Shown piece by piece: positions 22,761-33,520 of a DNA stretch of 64,000 bases (its first letter is position 1; each line of letters starts with the position of its first letter). Location: positions 236,147 through 300,146 of the forward strand of contig JAWZYV010012358.1 of assembly GCA_038373885.1 (NCBI GenBank), given 5' to 3'. Source of the DNA: Cheiracanthium punctorium (taxonomy: Eukaryota > Arthropoda > Arachnida > Araneae > Cheiracanthiidae). Below the pieces are notes generated by a model. It was not told the DNA's origin, made no database searches, and saw only the letters and a program-made list of their open reading frames with translations. The translations under genes were made by a program, and so were the position numbers.

Positions 22761-24090
22761 TTTAATAATAATTTTAATAGAAACATAACTTTTAATACAT
22801 TCTCTTCTTAATACATTCTCTTCTTAATACATTCTCTTCTTTAATACATTTCTGCACCTTGACTCTAAACAATTTTCAATAGAAATAGTGTTCATTCCGA
22901 ATTCTTAAAAGAAAGTCGGCGCTCTGAGCTTCTATTAAATCCCGGCTCATGTGAGATGTTATTGGTAGTAATCATTTTTCTGTTTAATTGTGCCTGGTTT
23001 AAATTTGACAATAGTCTCATAACTATCCTCCAAGGGTTGCAACACTGAATTCGCTATAATCAGCATATTAAAAAAATTAAAATGCTCAAAATATTCTTGT
23101 AACTAATGTAGTGTAAACATTGATGGTTTTCGTGCAAAATAATTTCCGTTTGAATCAAAGGATGCACCATGTTTATCAGGCATGAATTCACTAGACCATT
23201 AAATATCTTCGTTTCATACAGATTTACATTTAATGGAAGACAAGATTAAACATTACATTATTATAAAAGTAACCCTCAATCATAACAAAAGAAAGAGAAA
23301 ATCATTCTGACCATCCTTAAAAACAAGAACATGGGCAAATTAATTTATAAAATTTAAACTACACCTGGCGCAGATTTATATAATAAATTTTGGAAAAAGC
23401 TTAGGTATTTGTCAACCAATGGGATATTTTATTAACGTAGGATTGCTTTTCTCCACAATGCCCCCTTGTAAAGAAAGAAAAAAAGTAACGTCGTTGCAAA
23501 ATTTCAATATAACTCCCTTTGAAATAACCAGATGAACGTATACAACTACCCGGGGTTTCTTTTACCGGGGTTGGCAGTCAAAAGTTGACATCATAAATTA
23601 AAAATTGCGCGATATTTATATGCTCTGCCGCTTTTAGCTCACGTTCGAAATTCATGAGACTAAATAGCTCCTCGAGACTGCACGGTTTGATATTTTTTAA
23701 CAATGGTTAATATTGAGGATGAAATCATTTAAATGAATATTTAATATAAGCATTATAGATAGTATTAGTAAATTTGATAGGATAATATGGACTTAAAAAA
23801 ATTACAAAATAAAGTGTTAATAAATATTACGAAAAATAAAACGTGTTTGTTATATTCATCATTTCTCGACGTGCGCCTTACAACTAATCAGACGATAAGT
23901 AAGCCTACGTTAAAGTATCCTGCGATGGTTTCAACAGAAGAAACTACCTAAATGGTATTAGTTTATTGGGTCATCATAACATGGTGCGGTCACTAAATGG
24001 AAAGGCAATTAAGTGCCAAGATGGTTACCACATATTATTTTGTTTATTTATTTTTAGCACCAGAGTGCTATTAATTTCTGCCAGGTTTTT
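18874..24090. other. Mostly unique A+T-rich DNA with microsatellites
   Basis: No gene is supported. It contains an AT run (19361-19406), an ACTAGCAGACCCGCACGGC head fragment (from 19868), a TAA/ATA run (22717-22760) and about three tandem copies of a 16-bp word TTAATACATTCTCTTC (22793-22852). Confidence 0.5.
20380..20620 (+). repeat. GCCAAATTTGGCGC-headed repeat, copy 1
   Basis: It contains ATCGCCAAATTTGGCGC, AAAATAAGTCCCC, then CCCGAGATTTCC, and ends TTTAAACTATTTTAAACCCC. A reverse copy is at 32685-32930 and a diverged one at 57205-57430. No open frame. Confidence 0.55.
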
Positions 24091-24212
24091 TTGTGTAGAC
24101 ACTTTTTCCTACAAATTACAGAAGATTGTAAAACAATTTCAGTATGCGATTTTAAGATAGATTTAGATTCCAAAGAAGTGTTTTACTGTACAAGCAAGAG
24201 TTGATTCCAATT

Positions 24213-24566
24213 TTAACGCCCCCGCTCTTGACAACCTAAAAAATCACGCACTTTGCCGAGCTTGGCAGTCATGGGTCTCTAGGACTTATGCACAAGTTTC
24301 AAAGCTCCAAAAAGAACTAGATGAAAACAACAGTGAACAAATTAGCGATAAACGCACCAGTTAAGGAATTTGAAGACAATTAATTGTTAAAACTAAATTA
24401 ATTAGCAACCCAAAATAAATAAAAATGTAACGGAATGCTTTACTTACATGTTGTTCCAAATCGTCATTTTAATTCTAAATTACGATTGCCACATAAATAC
24501 AAAAAAATCGTCGTGGTAGCTCCATATGTTTAATGATCGCCACCTTGGCGAGAGTCGGGGCGTTAA
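24213..24566 (+). mobile_element. TTAA-flanked MITE, family 2, copy 1
   Basis: TTAA lies at both ends (24213-24216 and 24563-24566). The inverted ends are TTAACGCCCCCGCTCT and TTAACGCCCCGACTCTCGCC (right end read in reverse). It is 354 bp, exactly the length of the copy at 44297-44650. A piggyBac-type target site is suggested. No open frame. Confidence 0.62.
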
Positions 24567-25075
24567 AGTAGGAGTCAAGCCAGAAAGAGAAACACGGCAC
24601 ACTCATGGATTATGATGGACATTCGAAACAATATTTAAAACAGTGAAGTATAGTTGTAATATACTTGGTAAAGATTGTAAAATAGTTTTAGTAGGTGGTT
24701 TTAAGATAGATTTCGATTCCAAAGATGGGTTTTATGAAACAAGGAAGGAAAATACAGCACAGAATAGCTGCCAACCTTCCCGATTTCTTCGGGAGATTTC
24801 CCACCACTAATTTTTAGCTAGCAATTCATGCTTAAAATAACGCCAAAATTTTAATACAAAATAAAACTGTTAAAAAATTGTGGTGGGAAATCTCCCGATG
24901 AAATCGGGAAGGTTGGCAGCTATGGGCACAATCCTGAAGAATGATGTACACTTTCGAACTTGATGGAATAAGGAAGAAAAATAGGGACGACGCATAAACT
25001 ATGATACGCTTTTAATATATAGAACTTTGGTGCGTATTTAAAATCTGAAAGTGTTTCAGATTTTCTTCCTTTTTT
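24567..25075 (+). repeat. Repeat following MITE family 2, copy 1
   Basis: Sequence with ATTCGAAACAATATTTAAAA, TTTTAAGATAGATTTCGATT and CTGAAAGTGTTTCAGAT is shared with 44651-44985 in the same order, so the two loci are related by duplication or belong to one larger element. Here it is interrupted by a 160-bp MITE. Confidence 0.55.
24763..24924 (+). mobile_element. 160-bp MITE with ATAGCTGCCAACC ends, copy 1
   Basis: The ends are ATAGCTGCCAACCTTCCCGA and its inverse, extending through CGGGAGATTTCCCACCAC for about 43 bp. The corresponding place at 44840 lacks the insert. The second copy is at 46696-46855. Confidence 0.7.
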
Positions 25076-25303
25076 TTTTGTTTTTTACTACTTCCGCAAA
25101 CATATAATCGATAATTATTTCCCACTACGGTTACCAATAAAATACGCTTCTTTTCCTACATACTGCCATAATAATGTAATTGACGTCGACTATATCTTAT
25201 CTCGCCAATGGATGACTCAAGCTGAGCCAAATTTTGTAGATAAATTAAGGAATATTGGCGGACCCAGACAAGGAGGAAAAGGAGGACCGCCAGGATGAAA
25301 AAA

Positions 25304-25453
25304 ACGTATTATCCCGCAAAAATATTTTTTCGTCAAATGTCCTGACAAACTGCTGCCAATCGTATTCAAAAGCATCAATAATTTCATGTGTCCGGCATTT
25401 ATCTTGGAGGAAAATGACTTGTCTTAGCGGACCGCCGGATAATACGTAAGTAC
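25304..25453 (-). mobile_element. TACGTATTATCCCGGCGG MITE, copy 1 (left end eroded)
   Basis: The right end GGATAATACGTAAGTAC is intact, while the left keeps only ACGTATTATCCCGC. The middle has CTGCCAATCGTATTC, as in copy 4. Same orientation as copy 4. Confidence 0.6.
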
Positions 25454-25523
25454 CGGTGCACCCCCCCCCCCAACTAAATTTACACTATAAAAAATTGATT
25501 TGATTCCTAATTCTAGTGATTTG

Positions 25524-25682
25524 GTACTTACGTATTATCCCGGCGGTCGGCCAAGACGAGCAATTTTTCACCTAGACAAATGCAGGACACATGAAGTTAT
25601 TGATGGTTTGGCAACAGTTTGCCTGCACATTTGACGATAAAATAGTTTAGCGGGAATGACCGCCGAGATAATACGTAAGTAC
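25524..25682 (+). mobile_element. TACGTATTATCCCGGCGG MITE, copy 2
   Basis: The ends are GTACTTACGTATTATCCC and GATAATACGTAAGTAC. The direct repeat AGTGATTT flanks it (25515-25522 and 25683-25690). About 159 bp, no open frame of its own. Confidence 0.7.
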
Positions 25683-25786
25683 AGTGATTTCATTAGAAAA
25701 TGCGGCAAAAAAGGCAAAAAATGTTGTGTGCCCCCTCCAGAATTTTTTTCTCGATCCGCCACTGAAGAGGATAACAAAACTATTTG

Positions 25787-25958
25787 GGTATTTACGTATT
25801 ATCCCGGCGGTCCGCCAAGACGAGCGATTTTTCGCCGAGATAAATGCCGGACCCATGAAATTACTGATAGTTTGGAATACGATTGGCAATAGTTTGCCAG
25901 CACATTTGACGAAAAAATAGTTTGGCGAGAATGACTGCCGGGATAATACGTAAGTACT
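25787..25958 (+). mobile_element. TACGTATTATCCCGGCGG MITE, copy 3
   Basis: Inverted ends as in copy 2. The 8-bp repeat ACTATTTG flanks it exactly (25779-25786 and 25959-25966). Confidence 0.72.
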
Positions 25959-26029
25959 ACTATTTGTTTCATGAGACAATTTAGGATTCGTGGACTGAGG
26001 ATGCAGTTGAAGGAACAACTTCATTTTTT

Positions 26030-26072
26030 CCCGTTTTTTTTTTTTTTTTTTTTTTGGGGGGGGGGGGGGGTA
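26030..26072 (+). repeat. T-run followed by G-run
   Basis: A T tract is followed directly by about 14 G. This is a low-complexity stretch and a likely sequencing or assembly weak point. Confidence 0.7.
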
Positions 26073-26779
26073 AGGGAGAAATTAATGTCGCCATTTGTTC
26101 TAACATACAATATTTCTTCTTTTGTTTTACACAGGGATGTGTAAGTTTGTGTTACATATTTATAAATTTTGATTCATCAACATTTCATTTAATATTTAAT
26201 TCATAAAGGCGAATCTGCCCCTTCAGGCCCCATTTTTTTCTTCTTTTTTCTTTCAATTATACGACAATAAATTCCTAAAGGAATTATATTAAATGTGAAA
26301 CTAAACCTAACTTATATTGCACTAAAAACTGTAAAACTAAGAAAACATTAAAAAAAATTGAAATGTTATGTCTAAACAACAGTTAAACAATGGTTGGTCA
26401 TTGCCATATCATTTCATTTATCATGTCACACTTGTAACCTTATAAAAGCACCTCAAAAGTGGTGATATGAAAGCTGTGTCTAGTAAAATACTCTGAAATT
26501 AAAATAATCAAGACATTCTCACATTTTACAGAAAATCAAATAGAAACGTACTTGTAAATCTAGAAGATATGATCTACCGGTTTGATGGCGGTTTGATAGA
26601 AATAAATAGCTGAAACTCTAAAATTTTCAAAGCTTTTCTTAATTACACATTAAAATGTTTTCCGTTATACTAACTGAATATCTCTTCATTACACTTGAAC
26701 AAAAAAAAAAAAAAAATATTTTTCTCACACGTAGATTGGGGTTAATTCTGCGCAAGCATAATCTGAATACGAGACATCG

Positions 26780-26952
26780 TGTACTTACGTATTATCCCGG
26801 CGGTCATTCCCGTCAATCTATTTTTGCATTAAATATGCTGGCAAACTGTTGCCAATCGTATTCTGAACCATCAATAATTTCATGGGTCCCGGCATTTATC
26901 TGGACGTAAAATCGCTCGTCTTGGCGGACCACCGGCATAATACGTAAGTATC
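26780..26952 (-). mobile_element. TACGTATTATCCCGGCGG MITE, copy 4
   Basis: Reverse orientation relative to copies 2 and 3. The 8-bp repeat AGACATCG flanks it (26772-26779 and 26953-26960). Confidence 0.72.
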
Positions 26953-27030
26953 AGACATCGAATAACTTGTGACGTAATATTTGTATAAAAGTTAAGAATA
27001 CTAAAACCAAGCGGAGCCATCGTGATTCTA

Positions 27031-27182
27031 CTGGGCGTGCTTGTGCACTCCGAAAAAGGCCTACGGAGGTTTCGTCATTGGTTAGATTCGGCCGTTAGAT
27101 GACGTATCTAAGTGCTGGAACCAATAAGTGAGCATTCGTAGGCCTCTTTGGATGACTCATCGGAGTGCACAAGCAGGCCCAG
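27031..27182 (+). mobile_element. 152-bp palindromic MITE
   Basis: The ends are CTGGGCGTGCTTGTGCACTC and its near-exact inverse, and AGGCCTACG/CGTAGGCCT pair further in. It is an imperfect palindrome over most of its length. No second copy was noticed in the window. Confidence 0.6.
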
Positions 27183-27401
27183 TGGAATGAGGATGGCCCC
27201 GAACCGAGCTGACTTAAGTTCTAAGCGGACTTATTCCCGCATTGTTTGTATCCCAGAAATAAGTATTTGGCGCGGCTATCGTTTGAAATGGCTAGAAAAC
27301 TGATTTCGTCACAAAACAGTGATCACATTGTAATATAATTTTTTTTTTTTACTTTTTTAACCAATTTCATGTGCGGAGAGCCATTATATATATATATATA
27401 T

Positions 27402-27560
27402 ACTAGCTGCTGCGTAGCCCGGCGTTGCCCGTGTGTATTAGTTGTTATGTTATGCATAGCTATGCACGTGTGTTGTGTATTAGTTGTCACAACATTGCCT
27501 AACAAAATTTCCTGCTAATCTAGTCAGGAAATAGTTCCGTTATAATGGGAATGAGGCTTT
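27402..27560 (+). repeat. ACTAGCTG-headed repeat fragment
   Basis: It starts ACTAGCTGCTGCGTAGCCCG then GCGTTGCCCGTGTG, the same head style as 7398 and 19868. It follows a TA microsatellite. The body is short and unrelated to the 155-bp array. Confidence 0.5.
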
Positions 27561-27601
27561 GCAACAACTAATGCATAAAATATATATTTATGTTCAAAAC
27601 A

Positions 27602-27741
27602 TATTCCCGCCAAACTAATTTTTCGTCAAATGGGCTGGCAAACTGTTGCCATCGTATTCCAAACCATGAACAATTTCGTGTGCCCGACATTTATCTTGGC
27701 GAAAAATCGCTGGTCTTAGCCGACCGCCGAGATAATACGTA
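27602..27741 (-). mobile_element. TACGTATTATCCCGGCGG MITE, copy 5 (partial)
   Basis: It retains the middle and the right end GACCGCCGAGATAATACGTA. The left end is cut at ATTCCCGCC. It lies directly beside the inverted duplication that starts near 27745. Confidence 0.6.
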
Positions 27742-27744
27742 CCG

Positions 27745-28556
27745 GCGACTTTTCACTATTTGGCGATTTACACATGCTTACAACCTATAATTACTGCTCA
27801 TTTAAGGTTCCCGGAAAGCCGTTATCCATGTTCTCATATACATAATCCTTTGCAGATTGGCGTATTTAGCACCACAACTTATATCACCTCGCCGCCTGGC
27901 AAATATACAAAGTGTACTATAACTGCTATAATGGCATAGTTAATGCAACCAAATATTTCTACTGGTAGCAAATAATCCAGGTGGACCGAACCGGCTTTAA
28001 AATAATCGGCATTTTAATTATTTTTCATTTTCAAGATATTGGGTTCTAACATTTTTGAACTCGCCGTTTAGATTCACTCTGCTCTGCTTAGAAAGATACC
28101 ATTTTGCCAGGTCGTACCTATTGCTGAGATTGCGCTTTTAGAATCAGTTAGCATTAGTTATTCTGCTTTGGAAAAACGAATAATCGCTTATTCTAAACTC
28201 CTGTTGTCTAAGCGAACTTACTATTTGAAAATTGTCAACTTTGTGTAACACACTTTGAGTTATTTATTTCATATACTTTTTAATTTGGCGTAAAATGGGT
28301 GTAATTCTATTTCATGTTTGTCAATTTCACGCGATTTTACATACTCAGAATTGCTTTGTTGCAAAGGAATGAATGATTTTTTGCCAAATCTGTCAACCAT
28401 TATGTTTTATTTTTTCAGTTTTTTATTAATATCTTCTAAAAATATTGGATTTTCGAAATTTAAGTCAACTCATCAGGTTCCTCAGAATTTTCCGAATCCG
28501 TGGACATGTTTCTGGAAATTCGAATCCCCAGGGTTTAGCAGAAGATAGCCCAACAA
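27745..28556 (+). repeat. Left arm of an inverted duplication of about 0.8 kb
   Basis: Segments such as GCGTATTTAGCACCAC, TAATTACTGCTCAT, TCTAAACTCCTGTTGTCTAA and CAATTTCACGCGATT recur in reverse order and orientation at 30240-31052. Divergence is considerable (small indels, substitutions), so this is not a recent assembly artefact. No credible coding frame. Confidence 0.6.
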
Positions 28557-29734
28557 GATCTTGACAGCAGATAACAATGTCTTCAAGTTGAACTATATTA
28601 GAAAAATAAAACTCAGTAAATGGCTTTTCTAAAAAGAAACAACTAATATGAACAGCGTTTTGACATTCCCAAGTGAGCTATGCGAAACCAAAATGAAACA
28701 ATTACGTTAATCATACTCTTGTTTTTATCTTTCAAGCTTCCAACTAAGAATCAATAAATATTCCCTTGTTTACGAGAGAAAAAAAAATCTTTTTAACACC
28801 ACAATTGTCTCTGCTCATTAAGCAAAGCTTCTAATGCTGGCTGAGCAATAAACATGCATGGAGAAGAAATTTAGCAAATTATGAGTAAATTAATTAAGAG
28901 ATAATGAACCCCGAAAGATGCTTGACATCTAAGGAAGGCTTTGCAGCTATTGTTATCACCTCAGTTAATTGGATATTAATAAAAAGAAATTTGCGAAGTA
29001 AGAAAAAATAAATAAGCTTTCGAAATAAAAAATTTAATTAGTTGATCTCCAGAATTAAGATCAAAATTTTAGTATTATCAATTTTTTTGGAGCAATAAAA
29101 GACTATTTTCTCATTGATTGAAAATGTTAGCATGTTTATATAACTCCCTCGTGTGGTTCAATAAATTGCTGTGTCATATGGTACACCCCCCCTACCCTTT
29201 TTCTAAAAAAAAAAATGCCAATGATATCTTCTGAACTAATTGACGTATAGATAAAAGAAAGATACATTTTTCTTCGAGAAATATTATTAAACACATTTGC
29301 ATAATTCTATCCTGAAATTTTGTTTTATTAAGTCAATTTAAAGAAAATTAGGATGCATTTTTAAACTGAATTGAAATTTTTTAAAGTTTCAGAAAGGAAC
29401 GTTTAATTTTATAAATAAAAATACCGATTAATATACCTAAATTAGAACTTCAAGAAACAGTTTGTTAAATTATACAAATCTTCGTACTATCACCTTCAAC
29501 ATTTTGGTGTAATAGCTGAATATTGATGTAGTTTTCGATGTTAACTTATCTCAGTTTACATCGAAGAATAAGAAAATTTTATCTTTTGGTTTACCAATAC
29601 TCAAATAACTGAAGAAAAAATGTTGTTTACATTGTAAATTTCAAAATGACTTAAAAATATATGTTTGGACACAGCTCTTCAGTAAATAAAAATTTGCTTT
29701 CTCTTTCTAGAATACTGGCTGTGCCGGACACAGC
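28557..29734. other. Spacer between the inverted arms, no gene seen
   Basis: A+T-rich unique sequence, with a C run (29185-29191) and no recognised element. Confidence 0.45.
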
Positions 29735-30072
29735 CAGCTGCGTCTAAAAAAGGGTCTCTAGATCTGTGGCACGCGATGAACGTTTCGATCGTCCGCCATC
29801 TTGCTGGTAGTTAAGTCGAGCGATGGCAACGGCTGCCCTTTTTTCAGCATTAGGCAATCTATCCAGCTCTTCTCGCATACTTCCATTTTTCAGCAGATGT
29901 CAGAGCTATTTAAAAATAATCGTGACCATTTTTTAACGGGAAATGACGTGCTAAAAAGTAAAGGATTCTCGTAGAGATATGTCACCCACAACTATTTTTA
30001 TAGAAATCAAATCTATTCTTCGTGACTGGCAACAGTCAAAACGTCAGAGTTTGGTGTTCCCAGAGCGGAAAT
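29735..30072 (-). mobile_element. piggyBac-like foldback MITE family, copy 2
   Basis: Reverse orientation, with GCGAACGTTTCGATCGTCC-type and AAGATGGCGGACGATCG-type internal sequence. It is truncated before the TTAA terminus, at GTGTTCCCAGAGCGG. Its left end carries GGCTGTGCCGGACACAGCC, also seen at 47240. Confidence 0.6.
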
Positions 30073-30239
30073 GAAACCTCGAGAGAAAACGGGGGACGGA
30101 GAATCATCATACGTAAATAATTAAATCACAGTCAGTAAATTCAGTATATTGAAACCTATTATCCTGTTCATTTAACCATTTTCAAATACATCGTGTTTTA
30201 ATCCTCAACATCCCTCTATTCTAAGAAAAGTAACGGCTG

Positions 30240-31052
30240 CTATCAACAGCTTGTTCTGCTATCTCCTCCGAAACCGTGGGGATTTGATTTTCGACGAAGG
30301 TGTCTACGGATTCGGAAAATTCGGGGAAAGCCGATAAGCTGACTTAAATTTTGAATTTCGAATTATTTTAGAAAATAAAAAAAACTGAAAAAATAAGCAC
30401 AATGGTTGCCAGGTTTGGCAATTTTCGTCAGCATAAAATAATTCATGCCTTTGCGAAATCAATTCGAAGTATGTAGAATCGCGTGAAATTTACAAGCATG
30501 AAGTAGAATGACACCAATTTTTTACACCAGATGAAAAAGCATGTGAAGTAAATACGTCAAAGTGTGTTACACAAAGTTGACGATTTTTAAATAGTAAGTT
30601 CTCTTAGATAACAGGAGTTTAGACTTACCGATTATTCTGTTTTGGTTACTAATTGTTTGGTCACTAATTGTGACTGATTTAAAAAGTGCCATTATGGCAT
30701 CAGGTACGATCTGGCTAAAGGCTATCTCCAAGTAGGGTGAATCTAAACCACGTGATCTTGAAAATGAAAAGTAATTAAAACGCAGATTCTAGTAAAGCCT
30801 GTTACGTTCAGTTTCGGTATTAGCACCCAGTTGAAATATTTGGCGGCGTTAACTGTGCCAAAATAGCAGTTATAATGCAGCTTTCGTATTTGCCAGCAGG
30901 GCGAGATGATATATTTCGTGGTGCTAAATACGCCAGTCTGCAAATGATTATATATATGAATACATCGATAACGGTGTTCCCTGGTAACCTTACATGAGCA
31001 GTAATTATCGGTTATGAGCATTTGTAAATCGCCAAATAATGAAATGCCACCA
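30240..31052 (-). repeat. Right arm of the inverted duplication
   Basis: Reverse-complement counterpart of 27745-28556. The minus-strand open frame 30743-31021 is inside it and is not preserved in the other arm. Confidence 0.6.
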
Positions 31053-31159
31053 TTGGGGGCAAGCTATTCTAGCTATTCCGTAGTTTTTATCAAAGAAAAC
31101 ATATGAAGTACTTGTTTTCTTAGAACTAACTATTAACAATACATACGTAACATGCGTAA

Positions 31160-31467
31160 GTCGATCGTCTGCCATCTTGCTGGTAGTTAGGTCGAGCGAT
31201 GGCAACGGCTGCCCTTTTTTCAGCATTAGGCAATCTATCCAGCTGTTCTCGAATTCTTCTATTTTTAAGCAGATGTCAGTGCTGTTAAAAATAATCGTGA
31301 CCATTTTTTTACGTGAAATGACGTGCTAAAAAGTAAAGGATTCTCGTGGACCTATGTCACCCGCAACTATTTTTATAGAAATCAAATCTATTCTTCGTGA
31401 CTGGCAACAGTCAAAACGTCAGAGTTTGGTGTTCCCAGAGCGGGAACACTGCGCGTTAAAGGGTTAA
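31160..31467 (-). mobile_element. piggyBac-like foldback MITE family, copy 3
   Basis: It ends with the intact terminus GAACACTGCGCGTTAAAGGG and TTAA at 31464-31467. The other end is truncated near GTCGATCGTCTGCC. The internal frame ENSWIDCxMLKKGQ is also open here. Confidence 0.62.
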
Positions 31468-31775
31468 TATGTGTATAAGAATATTTTTAAACATCCGATG
31501 AGCGGAACTGGTATACACAAGGAAAAATGCGCAAGTAACGAACAAAATGTCTCCAAATTGATTAAAACAGTAATATGTCTTTTCCATGACGCTTACAATA
31601 GAGGATAACGCATTTCACGTAGCTCCAGATGTATACATGAGACCTCTCGAAGGATAACATTCTCCAGATCCGATGCATGGACCAGATCAATACACCCAAT
31701 ATTCAAGTGTACCGATAACCAGACGTCTGTTTTGTCAAACTAGGAGACCATGGAAACAAGAAAGAAGGCGACATG

Positions 31776-31896
31776 GAGCTATGCCACCCGCAACTATTTT
31801 TATAGAAATGAAATTTTTTCTCCGTGACTGGAAACAGTCAAAACGTCAGAATTTGGTGTTCCCAGAGCGGGAACACTGCACGTTAAAGGGTTACAT
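31776..31896 (-). mobile_element. piggyBac-like foldback MITE family, terminal fragment
   Basis: Only the terminal 120 bp remains, from CACCCGCAACTATTTTTATA to GAACACTGCACGTTAAAGGG. The TTAA is mutated to TTAC. Confidence 0.55.
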
Positions 31897-32684
31897 CTGC
31901 GTTCAACAAGTAGTTTCATGTGAAACTGAAACAGAAAAGTAGCAATGAACATCAAAACAGAAAATCGAGAAGCAATGTACCGTCTGTTTTGCTAAAGCAG
32001 AGCAACTGCAAACAGGACGATTCTACACGGAAAAGGGATGATAGGTTGAAATTCTATTTTGGTTGGCTGTCTTTTCATAATATTTTCCGATTTGCTTTAT
32101 TTCAGTTCGGTATTTAAGAAACTATTTCAGAGTTTTAAACATGAAAGAGCGTTGCTAAACTTCCGTTCGCCCCTATTTTGATAAAAGCGAATTAGACCTG
32201 ATGTATGGGAAAATGGGAGGAAGGCTCTGTGAAACGAAAACAGGCTGAACATGTAAGGATGATAATTATATGTCTAAATTAGATAAGTTGGATGCAGTAA
32301 CAAAATAATGGACGATATATTGAACCAAAATAAACCGATATATTTTTCCGGTTCAGTTCAGGTTTTCATTCGACCAAAATAACGGTTTTTTCCGGTTTTT
32401 GGTTGAGTACCGGTTCGAGTCCCTGGTTATAACATGAACGTTCAGCTGATTTATAAATAAATAAGTAAATACCGTAAATCCCGGTGTATAACACACAACA
32501 AGCATCTGTAAATTTAGGACATTTCATGAAATTCATGTTATATTTTATGTTATGCATTTTATATTCGGAGTATAACATGCACACGAAAAAATTAAGAAAT
32601 TTTTTCGAGCTGAAAGTACGTATTATGCGCCTAAATATACGATATATATGTTTACGAACTTTCGGCACAACCCACTGTTCTGGG
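31897..32684. other. No gene recognised
   Basis: A+T-rich sequence with short open frames lacking motifs. A TACCGGTTCGAGTCCC word near 32408 resembles a tRNA B box but has no matching A box that I can see. Confidence 0.35.
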
Positions 32685-32930
32685 GTTTAAAATAGTTTAA
32701 AATTCATACTCTACGCGTCGAGTAGTTAAATTTTGCATTTTGTTGCATCAAAATCGGTTAAATAGAACGCGAGATATGGAGTTTTCGGTTTACCCCATAG
32801 ATTAATATGGCGTTTTCTAGAAATCTCGAGAAATATGGGTGAGCTTCGCAACCTGACTTTTGGAGACTTATTTTCGGCGCCAAATTTGGCGATATTTCGA
32901 CAAAAAGTCGCCACGATTGGCCACATTTTG
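32685..32930 (-). repeat. GCCAAATTTGGCGC-headed repeat, copy 2
   Basis: Reverse complement of the family at 20380: AATATCGCCAAATTTGGCGC, AAAATAAGTCTCC, ATTTCTCGAGATTTC, and the far end TTTTAAACTATTTTAAACCC. Confidence 0.55.
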
Positions 32931-33039
32931 GACACTTGGAATTTTCTAATGGGTCTTGTAAAGCTAGTTTTCCTGCAATAACATTACATAATAGCCTATT
33001 GATTCAGCTGTATTCCTATGACGTAATCAATTTTCGCGC

Positions 33040-33520
33040 TTTAGGGGGAACCTTCGGGAAATTTCCAATAGCTTCTACGTCATATATAAAAAGGAGCCGG
33101 CTGCCCCAGTCAAGTCAATTTTGCTTCTGTTTATTCAGAGAGCAGATGTCCGTGGAGACTTTGTATTGACGCTATAGAAGCGGTATTTTCTCTTGTTTTG
33201 AAGCTTTCTTATTTGCTGTGTGTAAATTCTTCATTGCCGAGTTTTTAGGGACTGTTTATGATTTCCCTCGTAAGTTTCCACTGAATTTTTGCCTGTGGAA
33301 GTACTTAATTTTGTGTGAGAAATACAGCCTTTGTGAAACGCATCTGCACTAAGTGGACTGTTATAAGAACATTACTTGCTGTTTGTGCTTGTGAATTTTG
33401 TACAGCTGATATTCGTCTAATTTCTAGAAGTAATAGAGTTCGTGGGCCGTCCTCACAAGTAGACTCTTTGCTAGAACTTTCTACACCTATTGGACTTTGG
33501 AACGACGAACCCTGAAACTA
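33040..33520 (+). promoter_or_regulatory. Possible TATA promoter region, perhaps a solo LTR
   Basis: TATATAAAAAGG at 33083-33094 follows a region with TGACGTAATC and ACGTCATA (CRE-like words), and precedes GAGCCGGCTGCCCCAGTCAA with a TCAGT-like initiator about 30 bp downstream. The region is richer in G+C than its surroundings. I found no paired LTR, primer-binding site or clear target duplication, so LTR origin is a guess. Confidence 0.3.

Noticed and set aside
25647..26024. 125-codon minus frame, and plus frames on the same bases
   Set aside because: It runs through two MITE copies and unrelated flank in several frames; no motif, and the frames depend on repeat sequence.
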